Assembly (NCBI GenBank): GCA_023251805.1
Contig: JAHEYB010000025.1
Coordinates: 1-42,721 of the forward strand
Direction of reading: 5' to 3'
Length of the DNA stretch: 42,721 nucleotides
From: Bacteroidota bacterium
Lineage (GTDB): Bacteria > Bacteroidota > Bacteroidia > 2-12-FULL-35-15
Both the position numbers and the translations under genes were made by a program. Positions 22,458 through 30,632 of the stretch are shown piece by piece; the first letter of the stretch is position 1; each line of letters begins with the position of its first letter. A model generated the notes under the pieces. That model saw only the letters and a program-made list of their open reading frames with translations. It searched no databases and had not been told where the DNA came from.

Positions 22458-24140
22458 TTACTTTACTCCGTGCATCAACTTTTTTAGCAGGGGTTTTAGT
22501 GAAAATAAAACGATGGATGCAATTCCGGTTAATACAACAAACACCATAAAGAACTCATATAAATTATGAATCTCAAACCCAACAAATACAGGGTTTTCAG
22601 GAGCAATATGGTTCTTTGTCATAAGATCTACTTGTTCCGCTGTAGGCACAATCTTTTTATCTAATACACCCTGCAAATCAATTCCTAATTCAGTTGCTTT
22701 TAGAAATTTGTCGCCAGTGTTTGGTAAAATCGAACCTAATGTTCCTGCTAATGCATAACCTGCAGCATTGGACAAAAAGAATACTCCAAATAATAAGGAA
22801 GCAAATCGTTTTGGAGATAATTTACCAACCAATGATAATCCAATTGGAGATAAACATAGCTCAGCAAAGGTTTGGATCAAGTAAAGTAGAATCAGCCATT
22901 TAATTCCCAAAAGACCACTATTGCCAAGGTCTTTTACATTGTTAGCAATAATGAAATAACTTAAAGCAATCAAACCTAATCCTATCGCTTGTTTCATTGG
23001 CGACATAGGTTCTTTGCCTGCTGCTCTCAATTTGTCCCATAAAATACTAAATGGTAAGGCAAACCCGAAAACAAACACTCCATTAAATACCTGAACCATA
23101 GATGGAGGCATTTGCCAACCCAAGAAATTTAAATCCGTTTGGTTGTCCGCAATAAATGTCAAGGAAGAGCCCGCTTGCTCAAATGCTGCCCAGAAAAAGA
23201 TAACGAAAAATGCAACAATATAAATGACAATGATTCTATCTCTTTCAACTTTCGTTAATGACTTATCCGAAATAATTAATCCTGCTAAAGTAATACCACT
23301 TGCATAAATAATCGGATAGATTAATGTTTTAATAAAATTGTGCCCATCTAAAATAAAACGAAAAAGAAAAAACAACGCGACAAATGAAATCAATGCAAGA
23401 ACCAATGATTTAGTTGTAAATTCTGCCTTTTGTGCTTCACCTTCTTCAAAATCCGATGCATCATTTTTGGATGGTAAACCACCTAATGGTTTTCCTTCAG
23501 GAGTTACAACATACTTGTTTTTTAAGAAAAAGAAAACCAAAGTACCTAGAATCATAGCAATAGAAGCTGCTAGGAATCCCCATTTAAATGCATGTACATC
23601 ACGTATTCCGCCTACTTCAACGTCACCTATGTAAGGACAAATTGTTTGACCTAAAAAAGCCCCTAGATTAATACCCATGTAAAAAATGGTAAAAGCTGTA
23701 TCCAGTTTGCTTTTCTCTTGTTTTGGGTACAAACTACCCACCATACTGGAGATGTTGGGCTTAAAAAATCCATTTCCGAATATGATAACTCCCAAAGCTA
23801 TCCACATTAAGCTGTTTGCCAATCCTAAGTTTGTTCCAAAAGTACTTGCCGAGAAAAATAGTAGTAATTGTCCTGTTGCCATCATCAATCCACCCAACAT
23901 AATACAGTTTCTGTTTCCAAAAAAACGATCGGAAATAAAACCACCTAACATAGGTGTTAAGTAACAAAGACCAAGGAATCCACCATATAAAAGAGAAGCA
24001 TCTTCTTCTTTCATTAACAATGAATTCACTAAAAATAATGTAAGTATGGCGCGCATTCCATAAAAGTTGAATCGCTCCCACATTTCTGTACCAAATAACA
24101 CCCATAATCCTTTTGGATGACCTGTTTTTACTTCTGACAT
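22458..24140 (-). CDS. POT-family proton-coupled oligopeptide transporter
   Basis: This 560-residue inner-membrane transporter imports di- or tripeptides with protons. The proton-coupling motif E-x-x-E-R-F is present at the start (T-E-M-W-E-R-F-N-F-Y-G-M-R-A). The POT signatures G-N-G-F-F-K-P-N-I-S-S-M-V-G-S-L-Y and A-F-T-I-F-Y-M-G-I-N-L-G-A follow. About 14 membrane helices are expected. The late soluble loop (~490-520, K-K-I-V-P-T-A-E-Q-V-D-L-M) is longer than in short members and common in Bacteroidota versions. Peptide import fits the DPP IV-like peptidase gene 1 kb away, although the two are not one operon. Confidence 0.92.
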   Translation of the reverse strand: MSEVKTGHPKGLWVLFGTEMWERFNFYGMRAILTLFLVNSLLMKEEDASLLYGGFLGLCYLTPMLGGFISDRFFGNRNCIMLGGLMMATGQLLLFFSASTFGTNLGLANSLMWIALGVIIFGNGFFKPNISSMVGSLYPKQEKSKLDTAFTIFYMGINLGAFLGQTICPYIGDVEVGGIRDVHAFKWGFLAASIAMILGTLVFFFLKNKYVVTPEGKPLGGLPSKNDASDFEEGEAQKAEFTTKSLVLALISFVALFFLFRFILDGHNFIKTLIYPIIYASGITLAGLIISDKSLTKVERDRIIVIYIVAFFVIFFWAAFEQAGSSLTFIADNQTDLNFLGWQMPPSMVQVFNGVFVFGFALPFSILWDKLRAAGKEPMSPMKQAIGLGLIALSYFIIANNVKDLGNSGLLGIKWLILLYLIQTFAELCLSPIGLSLVGKLSPKRFASLLFGVFFLSNAAGYALAGTLGSILPNTGDKFLKATELGIDLQGVLDKKIVPTAEQVDLMTKNHIAPENPVFVGFEIHNLYEFFMVFVVLTGIASIVLFSLKPLLKKLMHGVK

Positions 24141-24264
24141 ATATGCTTTTTTTAGTGTTAATTAAATTTTGAACTCTGCGAATATAAGTAAAATATTGAA
24201 TTTTAATAACTCCCACATATGAAAGGCTAAATGCGACAGATAAATGGACAAAAAACAACATTTT

Positions 24265-24304
24265 TTTGTTTATACGTATTAAATATTTATATTTGTCGTA
24301 TAAA
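24265..24304 (+). promoter_or_regulatory. Promoter and probable operator of the toxin-antitoxin pair
   Basis: TTTG (24265-24268), a 19-base spacer and TATATTTG (24288-24295) match the Bacteroidota consensus exactly. A perfect 8-bp inverted repeat, TTTATACG (24269-24276) and CGTATAAA (24297-24304), brackets the -7 element, as expected for autorepression by a ribbon-helix-helix antitoxin. Confidence 0.8.
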
Positions 24305-24313
24305 TTATTTGTT

Positions 24314-24571
24314 ATGGATGCAAAAATCACCTTATCCTTCGATAAGCAAGTTATTGAAAGAGCAAAACAGTATGCGGAAACTCAAAATGTGAGTCTTTCA
24401 CGCCTTATGGAATTCCTTTTGGATAAAATCACATCTAATCATTTTAATTCTTTAGAGGATTTGCCAGTTTCGGATTGGGTAAATGCTGTGGCAGAAGGTA
24501 AAGCTGAGTACATTACAAAATCCAAAAAGCGTTCAAAACTTAAGGATGAATACATGAATCGTAAGAAATGA
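24314..24571 (+). CDS. DUF6364-type antitoxin (ribbon-helix-helix)
   Basis: This 85-residue protein starts at the ATG at 24314 (M-D-A-K-I-T-L-S-F-D). Upstream in-frame codons lie inside the promoter, so they cannot be coding. The N-terminal strand-helix-helix (K-I-T-L-S-F-D-K-Q-V-I-E-R-A-K-Q-Y-A, then S-L-S-R-L-M-E-F-L-L) is a ribbon-helix-helix DNA-binding fold. The C-terminal part (V-S-D-W-V-N-A-V-A, then a Lys-rich tail) would wrap the toxin. It overlaps the PIN gene by ATGA (24568-24571), so the pair is translationally coupled. It probably represses its own promoter through the inverted repeat just upstream. Confidence 0.88.
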   Translation: MDAKITLSFDKQVIERAKQYAETQNVSLSRLMEFLLDKITSNHFNSLEDLPVSDWVNAVAEGKAEYITKSKKRSKLKDEYMNRKK

Positions 24572-24993
24572 AGATTTTTTTAGACGCCAACATTCTTGTT
24601 TCAGTGCTAAACAAGGAGTATCCATTGTTTACTTATAGTTCTAGGGTTTTAAGTTTAGTTGATAATTCTAAATTCAAAGTGTATACTTCTCCTTTGTGTT
24701 TAGCCATTGCATTTTATTTTGCTGAGAAAAAAAACGGCAACGCAATGGCTCGGAAAAAAATAACTCTTCTTGCTGAAAAACTACTGTTTACTTCTATAGA
24801 TGAAAAAACAGTTTATGAAGTCGAAAAAAATAAAAAGATTCATGATTTCGAAGATGGCTTGCAATATTATTCAGCACTTCAAAAAGACTGCAAGTATATC
24901 ATTACCGAGGATTTGGGGGATTTCTATTTTTCAGAAATTGAAGTGTTAAATAGTAGAGCCTTTTTAGAAGAGCATGTATTTGAAAAGGCATAA
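24568..24993 (+). CDS. PIN-domain ribonuclease toxin (VapC-like)
   Basis: This 141-residue protein carries the acidic residues of the PIN nuclease site: Asp6 in F-L-D-A-N-I-L, Asp93/Asp96 in H-D-F-E-D-G-L-Q-Y-Y-S-A, and Asp115/Asp118 in I-I-T-E-D-L-G-D-F. PIN toxins cut specific RNAs (often tRNA or rRNA) when the antitoxin is lost. The usual first-helix Glu lies in a less standard context (A-I-A-F-Y-F-A-E-K). Full length with no damage, so likely active. Its stop codon runs directly into a strong terminator. Confidence 0.9.
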   Translation: MKIFLDANILVSVLNKEYPLFTYSSRVLSLVDNSKFKVYTSPLCLAIAFYFAEKKNGNAMARKKITLLAEKLLFTSIDEKTVYEVEKNKKIHDFEDGLQYYSALQKDCKYIITEDLGDFYFSEIEVLNSRAFLEEHVFEKA

Positions 24994-25028
24994 AAAAACG
25001 CTGCTTAATATTTTAAGCAGCGTTTTTT
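24993..25028. terminator. Bidirectional terminator between convergent genes
   Basis: AAAAAACGCTGCTTAA (24993-25008), loop TATT, TTAAGCAGCGTTTTTT (25013-25028): a 16-bp perfect stem with T runs on both strands. It serves the PIN toxin gene (+) and the DPP IV-like gene (-, ending at 25080). Confidence 0.9.
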
Positions 25029-25079
25029 AATAAATAAAATAATCTTTAAAGCTATCAGATAAATTTTTGTTTGCTTAAC

Positions 25080-27260
25080 TTAAAGGTTGTCAATAATAAA
25101 ATCGGTCATTTTATTATATAGATGTAATCGTGTATATCCTCCGTAAATTCCATGGTTTTTATCAGGATATATGAATAAATCAAATTGCTTGTTGGCATTT
25201 ACTAAAGCATTTACCATTTCCATCGTATTTTGGAAATGAACATTGTCATCGGCACTTCCGTGAATCAGCAAGTATTTTCCTTTTAACTTATTTACATAGT
25301 TTATAGGAGAATTGTCATCATATCCGCTAGCATTTTCTTGCGGCAAACTCATAAAACGTTCGGTATAAATATTGTCGTAATAGCGCCAATTGGTTACAGG
25401 AGCAACAGCTATTGCCATTTTAAAATAATCTGCTCCTTTGGTTATACACAATGAACTTAAATACCCGCCAAAACTCCAGCCAAATGTTCCAATGCGGCTT
25501 TTATCAACGTAAGGCAATGTTCCTAAATATTTGGCGGTCTCAATTTGATCGGCCACTTCCAGTTTTCCTAGTTGTTTGTATGTGCTATGCTTAAATGCTT
25601 TTCCACGATACATCGTTCCTCTATTATCAACACACATAATAATATAACCTTTTTCTGCAAGCATCTGATGCCAATAATAATTTCTGCCGTCAAACGAATT
25701 ATTTACTTGATTACTGCCCGGACCGCCATAAAATGTAAGAAATACCGGATATTTTTTTGATGCATCAAAATTACTTGGCTTAATCATCCAGGCATTTAAT
25801 TCAACTCCTTCCAATGTCTTAAACATAAACAAGTCTTTTTTGCTCATATCAAATTCTGCCATTTTCTTTATTAACTCTTCATTTTTTTCCAACACCCGAA
25901 TTTGTTTTCCTTGAGCATCATAAATAGAAATATAATTAGGCGTATTTGCAGATGAATAAGTATTAATATAATATTTCATTCCACTACTAAATTCGGGAGA
26001 GTGAGTTCCCTTTTCTGTTGAGATTTTTTTCTTTCCAGAACCATCCGTTTTTATCGAATAAATATCTTTCTCAGTTGCTGTAGTTTCTGATGCAGTGTAA
26101 AAAATGGTTTTGGTTTTTTCATCTATACCTTGAAAATTTACTACATCCCAATTTCCTTTTGTTACTTGATTGATAAGCTTTCCGTTCATATCGTATCTGT
26201 AAATATGATTATAGCCATCTTGTTCTTGGGTAATAATAAAACTCATTTTATCGGCAGTAAAATATACGTAATCTCCCTGCCCTTCATGAATATCAATATA
26301 GGTATCACAACTTTCGGTATAAACAACTTTCGATTCTCCTGTTGTTGCATTGTTAAACAATAACTCTAATTTATTTTGATGGCGATTCATTCGAACAATA
26401 GAAAGCGTGTTTGCATCCATCGTCCATTTCACGCGGGGAATGTATTGGTCAACTACTTTTCCAATATCCATTAGTTTGTCTGCTGCACTTGCTAAATCGT
26501 AAGTATGAATAGTTACCACCGAATTATCTTCCCCTGCTTTTGGATATTTGTATTTGTTTTCGGAAGGATAAAGCTGGTTGTTAAATTCATTGAAAGAAAA
26601 TTCTTTTACTTTACTTTCATCAAATTTATAGTAGGCTATTTTTTTACTATCTGGACTCCAGAAATAAGCAATCGAGAATGCAAATTCTTCCTCGTGAACC
26701 CAATCAGTAGCTCCATTGATAATACTATTGTGTAATCCGTCTGTAGTTACTTGGGTTTCTTTTTCGGAAGCTAAATCTTTTATGAAAATATTATTTCCTC
26801 TTACAAAACCTACTTTATTTCCGTCAGGAGAAAAGGTAGCATACATTTGTTTTTCACCATTACTCACTGCTGTTAATGATTTTGTTTTTCTATCATATAC
26901 ATAGTAGTTTTCTCTAGTTGAATGACGATAAATTTGTTCTGTTCCTGTTGAAATAAGCATTTTTGTTTCATCCGGACTAAATTGATACCCATCAATGCTA
27001 ATTGATTTCCCTTCGATTTTCAAATCTGCCTCTGCAACAATCGACACAGGCACAGAATTTTTTGCATATTCATATTGTAAGATTTTTCCATCATCCATTG
27101 CTGAATAATGAATCCCATCTTTCATAGAAACTAATCCGTAAACACCATTTGTCCTAAATGTTCCAGTTTTCCAGATGTCCTCAACTGTAATGCTCTTTTT
27201 TTGCGCAATTAGGTTAAGAACTGACAGTATTGAAAAACCAATGATAAATAGTCGTTTCAT
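25080..27260 (-). CDS. Exported DPP IV-like S9 peptidase
   Basis: This 726-residue protein has a signal peptide (MKRLFIIGFSILSVLNLIAQ), an eight-bladed propeller region (~40-480) and a C-terminal alpha/beta hydrolase. The catalytic triad is visible: Ser ~596 in G-W-S-F-G-G-Y, Asp ~671 in G-S-A-D-D-N-V-H, and His ~703 in D-K-N-H-G-I. The Glu-Glu motif of DPP IV, which binds the substrate N-terminus, is present in W-V-H-E-E-E-F-A-F. It should release X-Pro or X-Ala dipeptides from peptides in the periplasm, and the products could feed the POT transporter at 22458. Normal length and complete. Confidence 0.93.
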   Translation of the reverse strand: MKRLFIIGFSILSVLNLIAQKKSITVEDIWKTGTFRTNGVYGLVSMKDGIHYSAMDDGKILQYEYAKNSVPVSIVAEADLKIEGKSISIDGYQFSPDETKMLISTGTEQIYRHSTRENYYVYDRKTKSLTAVSNGEKQMYATFSPDGNKVGFVRGNNIFIKDLASEKETQVTTDGLHNSIINGATDWVHEEEFAFSIAYFWSPDSKKIAYYKFDESKVKEFSFNEFNNQLYPSENKYKYPKAGEDNSVVTIHTYDLASAADKLMDIGKVVDQYIPRVKWTMDANTLSIVRMNRHQNKLELLFNNATTGESKVVYTESCDTYIDIHEGQGDYVYFTADKMSFIITQEQDGYNHIYRYDMNGKLINQVTKGNWDVVNFQGIDEKTKTIFYTASETTATEKDIYSIKTDGSGKKKISTEKGTHSPEFSSGMKYYINTYSSANTPNYISIYDAQGKQIRVLEKNEELIKKMAEFDMSKKDLFMFKTLEGVELNAWMIKPSNFDASKKYPVFLTFYGGPGSNQVNNSFDGRNYYWHQMLAEKGYIIMCVDNRGTMYRGKAFKHSTYKQLGKLEVADQIETAKYLGTLPYVDKSRIGTFGWSFGGYLSSLCITKGADYFKMAIAVAPVTNWRYYDNIYTERFMSLPQENASGYDDNSPINYVNKLKGKYLLIHGSADDNVHFQNTMEMVNALVNANKQFDLFIYPDKNHGIYGGYTRLHLYNKMTDFIIDNL

Positions 27261-27406
27261 AATAGCTTTATTTAATTAAATTTGTTTGAACGAAAATAGC
27301 AAAATTCATTTAAAATGATGTTAAAAAAGTGATGAGCGGTTGGATTGGTTGATTTTCTAGCTATGTGTTAAAAAATAGCAAATGTCATTTTTATTGGGAA
27401 GTAAAC

Positions 27407-28834
27407 ATGGGTAAACAAAATAAAATGAATTACAATAAAATAACTCCTTCCATTGTTAAAAAATTTCAGCTATTACTAGGTGAGCAGTATGTTTTAGTGG
27501 ATGTAGAAAGCCTTACTAACTATGGCCACGATGAAACAGAGGAGCTTTTGTTTTTACCTGAAGTAGTTTTAAAACCGAGAACAGCAAAAGAAATTTCAGA
27601 AATACTAAAACTTGCAAATGATGAACTTATTCCTGTAACACCTCGTGGAGCAGGAACAGGTTTGAGCGGTGGTGCATTACCTATTTATTCTGGTATTATT
27701 CTATCGCTGGAGCGTTTCAATCAAATTTTGCAAATTGATGAACGAAATTTACAAGCAACTGTTGAGCCAGGAGTAATAAATGAGATGTTTCAAAATGCAG
27801 TGAAAGAATTGGGTTTATTTTATCCGCCTGATCCTGCAAGCAAAGGAAGTTGCTTTTTAGGCGGAAATGTTGCTGAAAGTAGTGGAGGACCCAAATGTGT
27901 AAAATATGGTACTACAAAAGATTATATTTTAAATTTAGAAGTGGTTTTACCCACTGGAGAAATTATTGAAACAGGAGCAAACACATTAAAAAACTCTACA
28001 GGATATAATTTAACACAGTTGATGGTGGGTAGTGAAGGAACGTTGGGAATCGCTACAAAAATTATTGTGAAACTATTACCGCTACCAAAATATGATTTAC
28101 TCATGTTGGTTCCGTTTAGGAGTTTAGATGAAGCTTGTGCGGCTGTGAGCCAAGTGTTTCGTGCTGGATTTACTCCAAGTGCAATGGAACTAATGGAAAG
28201 AGATGCATTGGATTGGGTGAGCAAATATGTAAAAAGTAATGTTGTAAAATTGGAAGATGACATTCAAGCACATTTATTAATTGAAGTAGATGGAAACGAT
28301 TTGGATGTGTTGATGAAAGAGATGGAAGCGATTTCTGAATTGATGACAAAGTATAATATTGCAGATGTGTTATTTGCAGAGTCGGCTGCACAAAAAGCAG
28401 AATTGTGGCGATTGCGGAGAGGGATTAATGAAGCAGTTAAAAACAATGCCATTAGCAAAGAACAAGATACTGTGGTGCCTCGTGCCGAACTTCCTAAATT
28501 AGTAAAAGGCGTAAAAGAAGTAGGAGGGAAGTATAAATTTAAAACGGTTTGTTACGGACATGCAGGGGATGGAAATTTGCACATTCGCTTAATTAAAGGC
28601 GATTTATCTGATGAACAATGGAATGGAGATCATATCAAAAAAGCCATTGCCGAAATTTTTACCATTTGCAAACAATTAGGCGGAACAATTAGTGGCGAGC
28701 ATGGTATTGGATTGGTACAACAAGAATATATGAATATTGTTTTTTCTGAAAAAGCACTGGAAATTCAACGTTCTATTAAAAAGGTATTCGATCCAAATGG
28801 GATTTTAAATCCGGGAAAAATGTTTGGAAAATAA
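27407..28834 (+). CDS. GlcD-type FAD-binding oxidoreductase
   Basis: This protein of about 475 residues starts at the ATG at 27407, preceded by GGGAAG. An upstream ATG at 27365 lacks such a site. The PCMH-type FAD domain shows T-P-R-G-A-G-T-G-L-S-G-G and F-L-G-G-N-V-A-E-S-S-G-G-P-K, followed by G-S-E-G-T-L-G-I. The C-terminal GlcD/D-lactate dehydrogenase domain has G-H-A-G-D-G-N-L-H and I-S-G-E-H-G-I-G. It oxidises a 2-hydroxy acid such as glycolate or D-lactate, passing electrons to the quinone pool or another acceptor. No GlcE or GlcF (Fe-S) partner is adjacent, so it may act alone. Confidence 0.9.
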   Translation: MGKQNKMNYNKITPSIVKKFQLLLGEQYVLVDVESLTNYGHDETEELLFLPEVVLKPRTAKEISEILKLANDELIPVTPRGAGTGLSGGALPIYSGIILSLERFNQILQIDERNLQATVEPGVINEMFQNAVKELGLFYPPDPASKGSCFLGGNVAESSGGPKCVKYGTTKDYILNLEVVLPTGEIIETGANTLKNSTGYNLTQLMVGSEGTLGIATKIIVKLLPLPKYDLLMLVPFRSLDEACAAVSQVFRAGFTPSAMELMERDALDWVSKYVKSNVVKLEDDIQAHLLIEVDGNDLDVLMKEMEAISELMTKYNIADVLFAESAAQKAELWRLRRGINEAVKNNAISKEQDTVVPRAELPKLVKGVKEVGGKYKFKTVCYGHAGDGNLHIRLIKGDLSDEQWNGDHIKKAIAEIFTICKQLGGTISGEHGIGLVQQEYMNIVFSEKALEIQRSIKKVFDPNGILNPGKMFGK

Positions 28835-28836
28835 AA

Positions 28837-28888
28837 ACTCAGTGCGACATAGTTTTTTTACAACGTCACACTGAGTGTAGTCGAAGTG
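28837..28888. repeat. Dispersed repeat forming a hairpin between convergent genes
   Basis: ACTCAGTGCGAC (28837-28848) pairs with GTCACACTGAGT (28865-28876), one mismatch, around a T-rich loop. The right arm is the start of the repeat GTCACACTGAGTGTAGTCGA then AGTG (28865-28888). It begins two bases after the stop of the GlcD-like gene and may terminate it. Confidence 0.7.
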
Positions 28889-28907
28889 TTTTATATTGAT
28901 AAGGCTA

Positions 28908-29330
28908 TTATTTTTTGATTACAACCGAATCTTTCTTCATCATTTTGTTTTTACAGCAATCTTTTGCAGCACCTTTTTCGCACTCTTCTTTCATCTCTTC
29001 TCCATTTATTACAATTGTTTTTTCAATGCACATTTCTCCTTCTCCTTCTTCACACATATCCATTCTGCTACAAGATTTTTTGTGTTTGTTTTTTTTGTGA
29101 CAATCATCACCTTTTTTACAATGGCTTTCACACTGTGCAACGGCATGTCTCATGCATTTTTTTGCCATAAAAAGAGCACCGCCACCAAAAAGATTTAAAA
29201 AGCCAACAAGGATTACGAAATATGAAACGTATTTAAAGAAATTAGAAAGATTTTCTTTCTGCGTTTTTGCTAACAAAAACATACCCGCAATTATTACGAG
29301 TAAGGACATAGAAGCTGCTATTAGTATCAT
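28908..29330 (-). CDS. Two-TM protein with Cys/His/Lys-rich tail
   Basis: This 140-residue protein has two membrane helices (~2-20 and ~33-55) followed by an ~85-residue tail with ten cysteines, several histidines and many lysines and glutamates (K-K-C-M-R-H-A-V-A-Q-C, E-S-H-C-K-K-G-D-D-C-H-K-K, E-K-G-A-A-K-D-C-C-K-N-K). The spacing is not a standard zinc finger. The composition suggests metal binding or disulfide formation; with two helices both ends should be on the same side. The tail was checked and is not low-complexity repeat DNA. No family recognised. Confidence 0.65.
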   Translation of the reverse strand: MILIAASMSLLVIIAGMFLLAKTQKENLSNFFKYVSYFVILVGFLNLFGGGALFMAKKCMRHAVAQCESHCKKGDDCHKKNKHKKSCSRMDMCEEGEGEMCIEKTIVINGEEMKEECEKGAAKDCCKNKMMKKDSVVIKK

Positions 29331-29580
29331 TTGTTTAAGGGTTTAGTGAATGGTTATTTTTTGTTTGTATTACGAATATACCAAATTTAAAATTGTTGTG
29401 ATAGTTTAGCCTTATTTTTTAGTGTTATCAATAAATTTAGTAAAGTACAGGAGCAGAATTTGATTGATGCGTGACCTTTACTTTTAGCCCTGTTGCATTG
29501 AATTTGATTTTTATTTTTGGGACAGATAGATTCTTAATAACAACATTAAGCTAAATAAATCATAATACAAAAATTAATTA

Positions 29581-30615
29581 TCACTTGATTACTTCTTTCT
29601 CGTGTTGAAGTACCCAAGGAGCGTATGCAGGGTCGGACAAGTTTGCATTGTTTTTTGTTCTTTTCAAAACACTTTCGTGTATACACAATTCACCGTGAAT
29701 TTTCTCGTTCCAAAATCTTCCTTGTTTTCTGAATATGAATCCAAAAGCTCCTAAAAGTTCATTGTGCATGATTCCTTCCACATTTAATTCAGCAGTCAAA
29801 AGTCGTTGATAAGCAGGTGCTTTTTCATAAATAACTAATCCTTTTGAAGTTGCTTCCTGTATCATCCAACGTAAAGATATGTTTGACAAATCTTCTTCTT
29901 TGTAACCGCCTCCAACATCGGTATGTACACCACAAAACCAAACTTGTTTTAATCTATCTTTTGGTTGGTCATCTTTTAATTTGTTCCAAAGTGTTGGTAA
30001 AAATGTTTTTCTCTCTTCATCAATTGATAAGGCATGTCGAGCAAACTCAACACTTTCACTTAGTTCAAATGAGTGAAATTTGAATGGGTGAATCTTATCA
30101 AGAATAGCGCTAATCCATTTGTTAGGCAAACCCAATGCAGAAACTGTATCAAACACGCCAACAAATTTTATTTTTGCCCACATCGTATGGTGTTTTGCGA
30201 TAAAAGCTTTCGCAATTTTTTCTCTTTTTACTTTTTCAACAATCTGATATATTTCAAAAGCTTCATCAATGATATCAGGTCGGGATATTGGTAATATTCC
30301 AAATAAATGAACAAATCCTGATAAACTTCTTACTGTTGCAGCGCCTCTGCTAAAACCGAAAAGATAAATATGGTCTCCTGCCTTAAAATTTTCAAAGAGA
30401 AAACGATAACAATCTAAAATATTTTTAGAAAACCCTCGTCCCGAGATATTGCCTGAGACTTTTCTCCAATCGGTTCCTAACCCAGGATCATAATATGCAA
30501 TCTGCTTGTCCGTTCTGTCCTCAACCATATTGAATAACTTATACACATTGGTATTGTTATTTACACCACCTTTTTGGCCGGTACCATCTGAAAAAATTAC
30601 AATATTTTTCCCCAT
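29581..30615 (-). CDS. DUF2235 alpha/beta hydrolase (Tle1-like)
   Basis: This 344-residue protein starts I-V-I-F-S-D-G-T-G-Q-K-G-G and carries the nucleophile elbow G-F-S-R-G-A (Ser89), followed by K-F-V-G-V-F-D-T-V-S-A-L-G (with the Asp) and the H-T-D-V-G-G-G-Y signature near residue 230. This is the DUF2235 fold, whose best-studied members are type VI phospholipase effectors (Tle1), though many are stand-alone enzymes. It has no signal peptide, and no T6SS genes are present here, so a housekeeping lipase or esterase role is possible. It is last in a tight three-gene run (17 bases after the membrane protein gene). Confidence 0.9.
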   Translation of the reverse strand: MGKNIVIFSDGTGQKGGVNNNTNVYKLFNMVEDRTDKQIAYYDPGLGTDWRKVSGNISGRGFSKNILDCYRFLFENFKAGDHIYLFGFSRGAATVRSLSGFVHLFGILPISRPDIIDEAFEIYQIVEKVKREKIAKAFIAKHHTMWAKIKFVGVFDTVSALGLPNKWISAILDKIHPFKFHSFELSESVEFARHALSIDEERKTFLPTLWNKLKDDQPKDRLKQVWFCGVHTDVGGGYKEEDLSNISLRWMIQEATSKGLVIYEKAPAYQRLLTAELNVEGIMHNELLGAFGFIFRKQGRFWNEKIHGELCIHESVLKRTKNNANLSDPAYAPWVLQHEKEVIK

Positions 30616-30632
30616 AGTTTTAAATGTTTGTA

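Noticed and set aside
23761-24330. 189-residue minus-strand ORF overlapping the POT transporter and the antitoxin promoter
   Set aside because: It is out of frame with the well-supported transporter, with skewed Ile/Tyr/Arg composition typical of a shadow frame.
28896-29198. Phe/His-rich plus-strand ORFs opposite the Cys-rich protein
   Set aside because: Antisense of the Lys/Glu/Cys-rich gene; composition is explained by its codons.
29331-29580. TATTTTTG at 29512 as a plus-strand promoter
   Set aside because: No TTTG partner at 19 bases and no plus-strand gene downstream.
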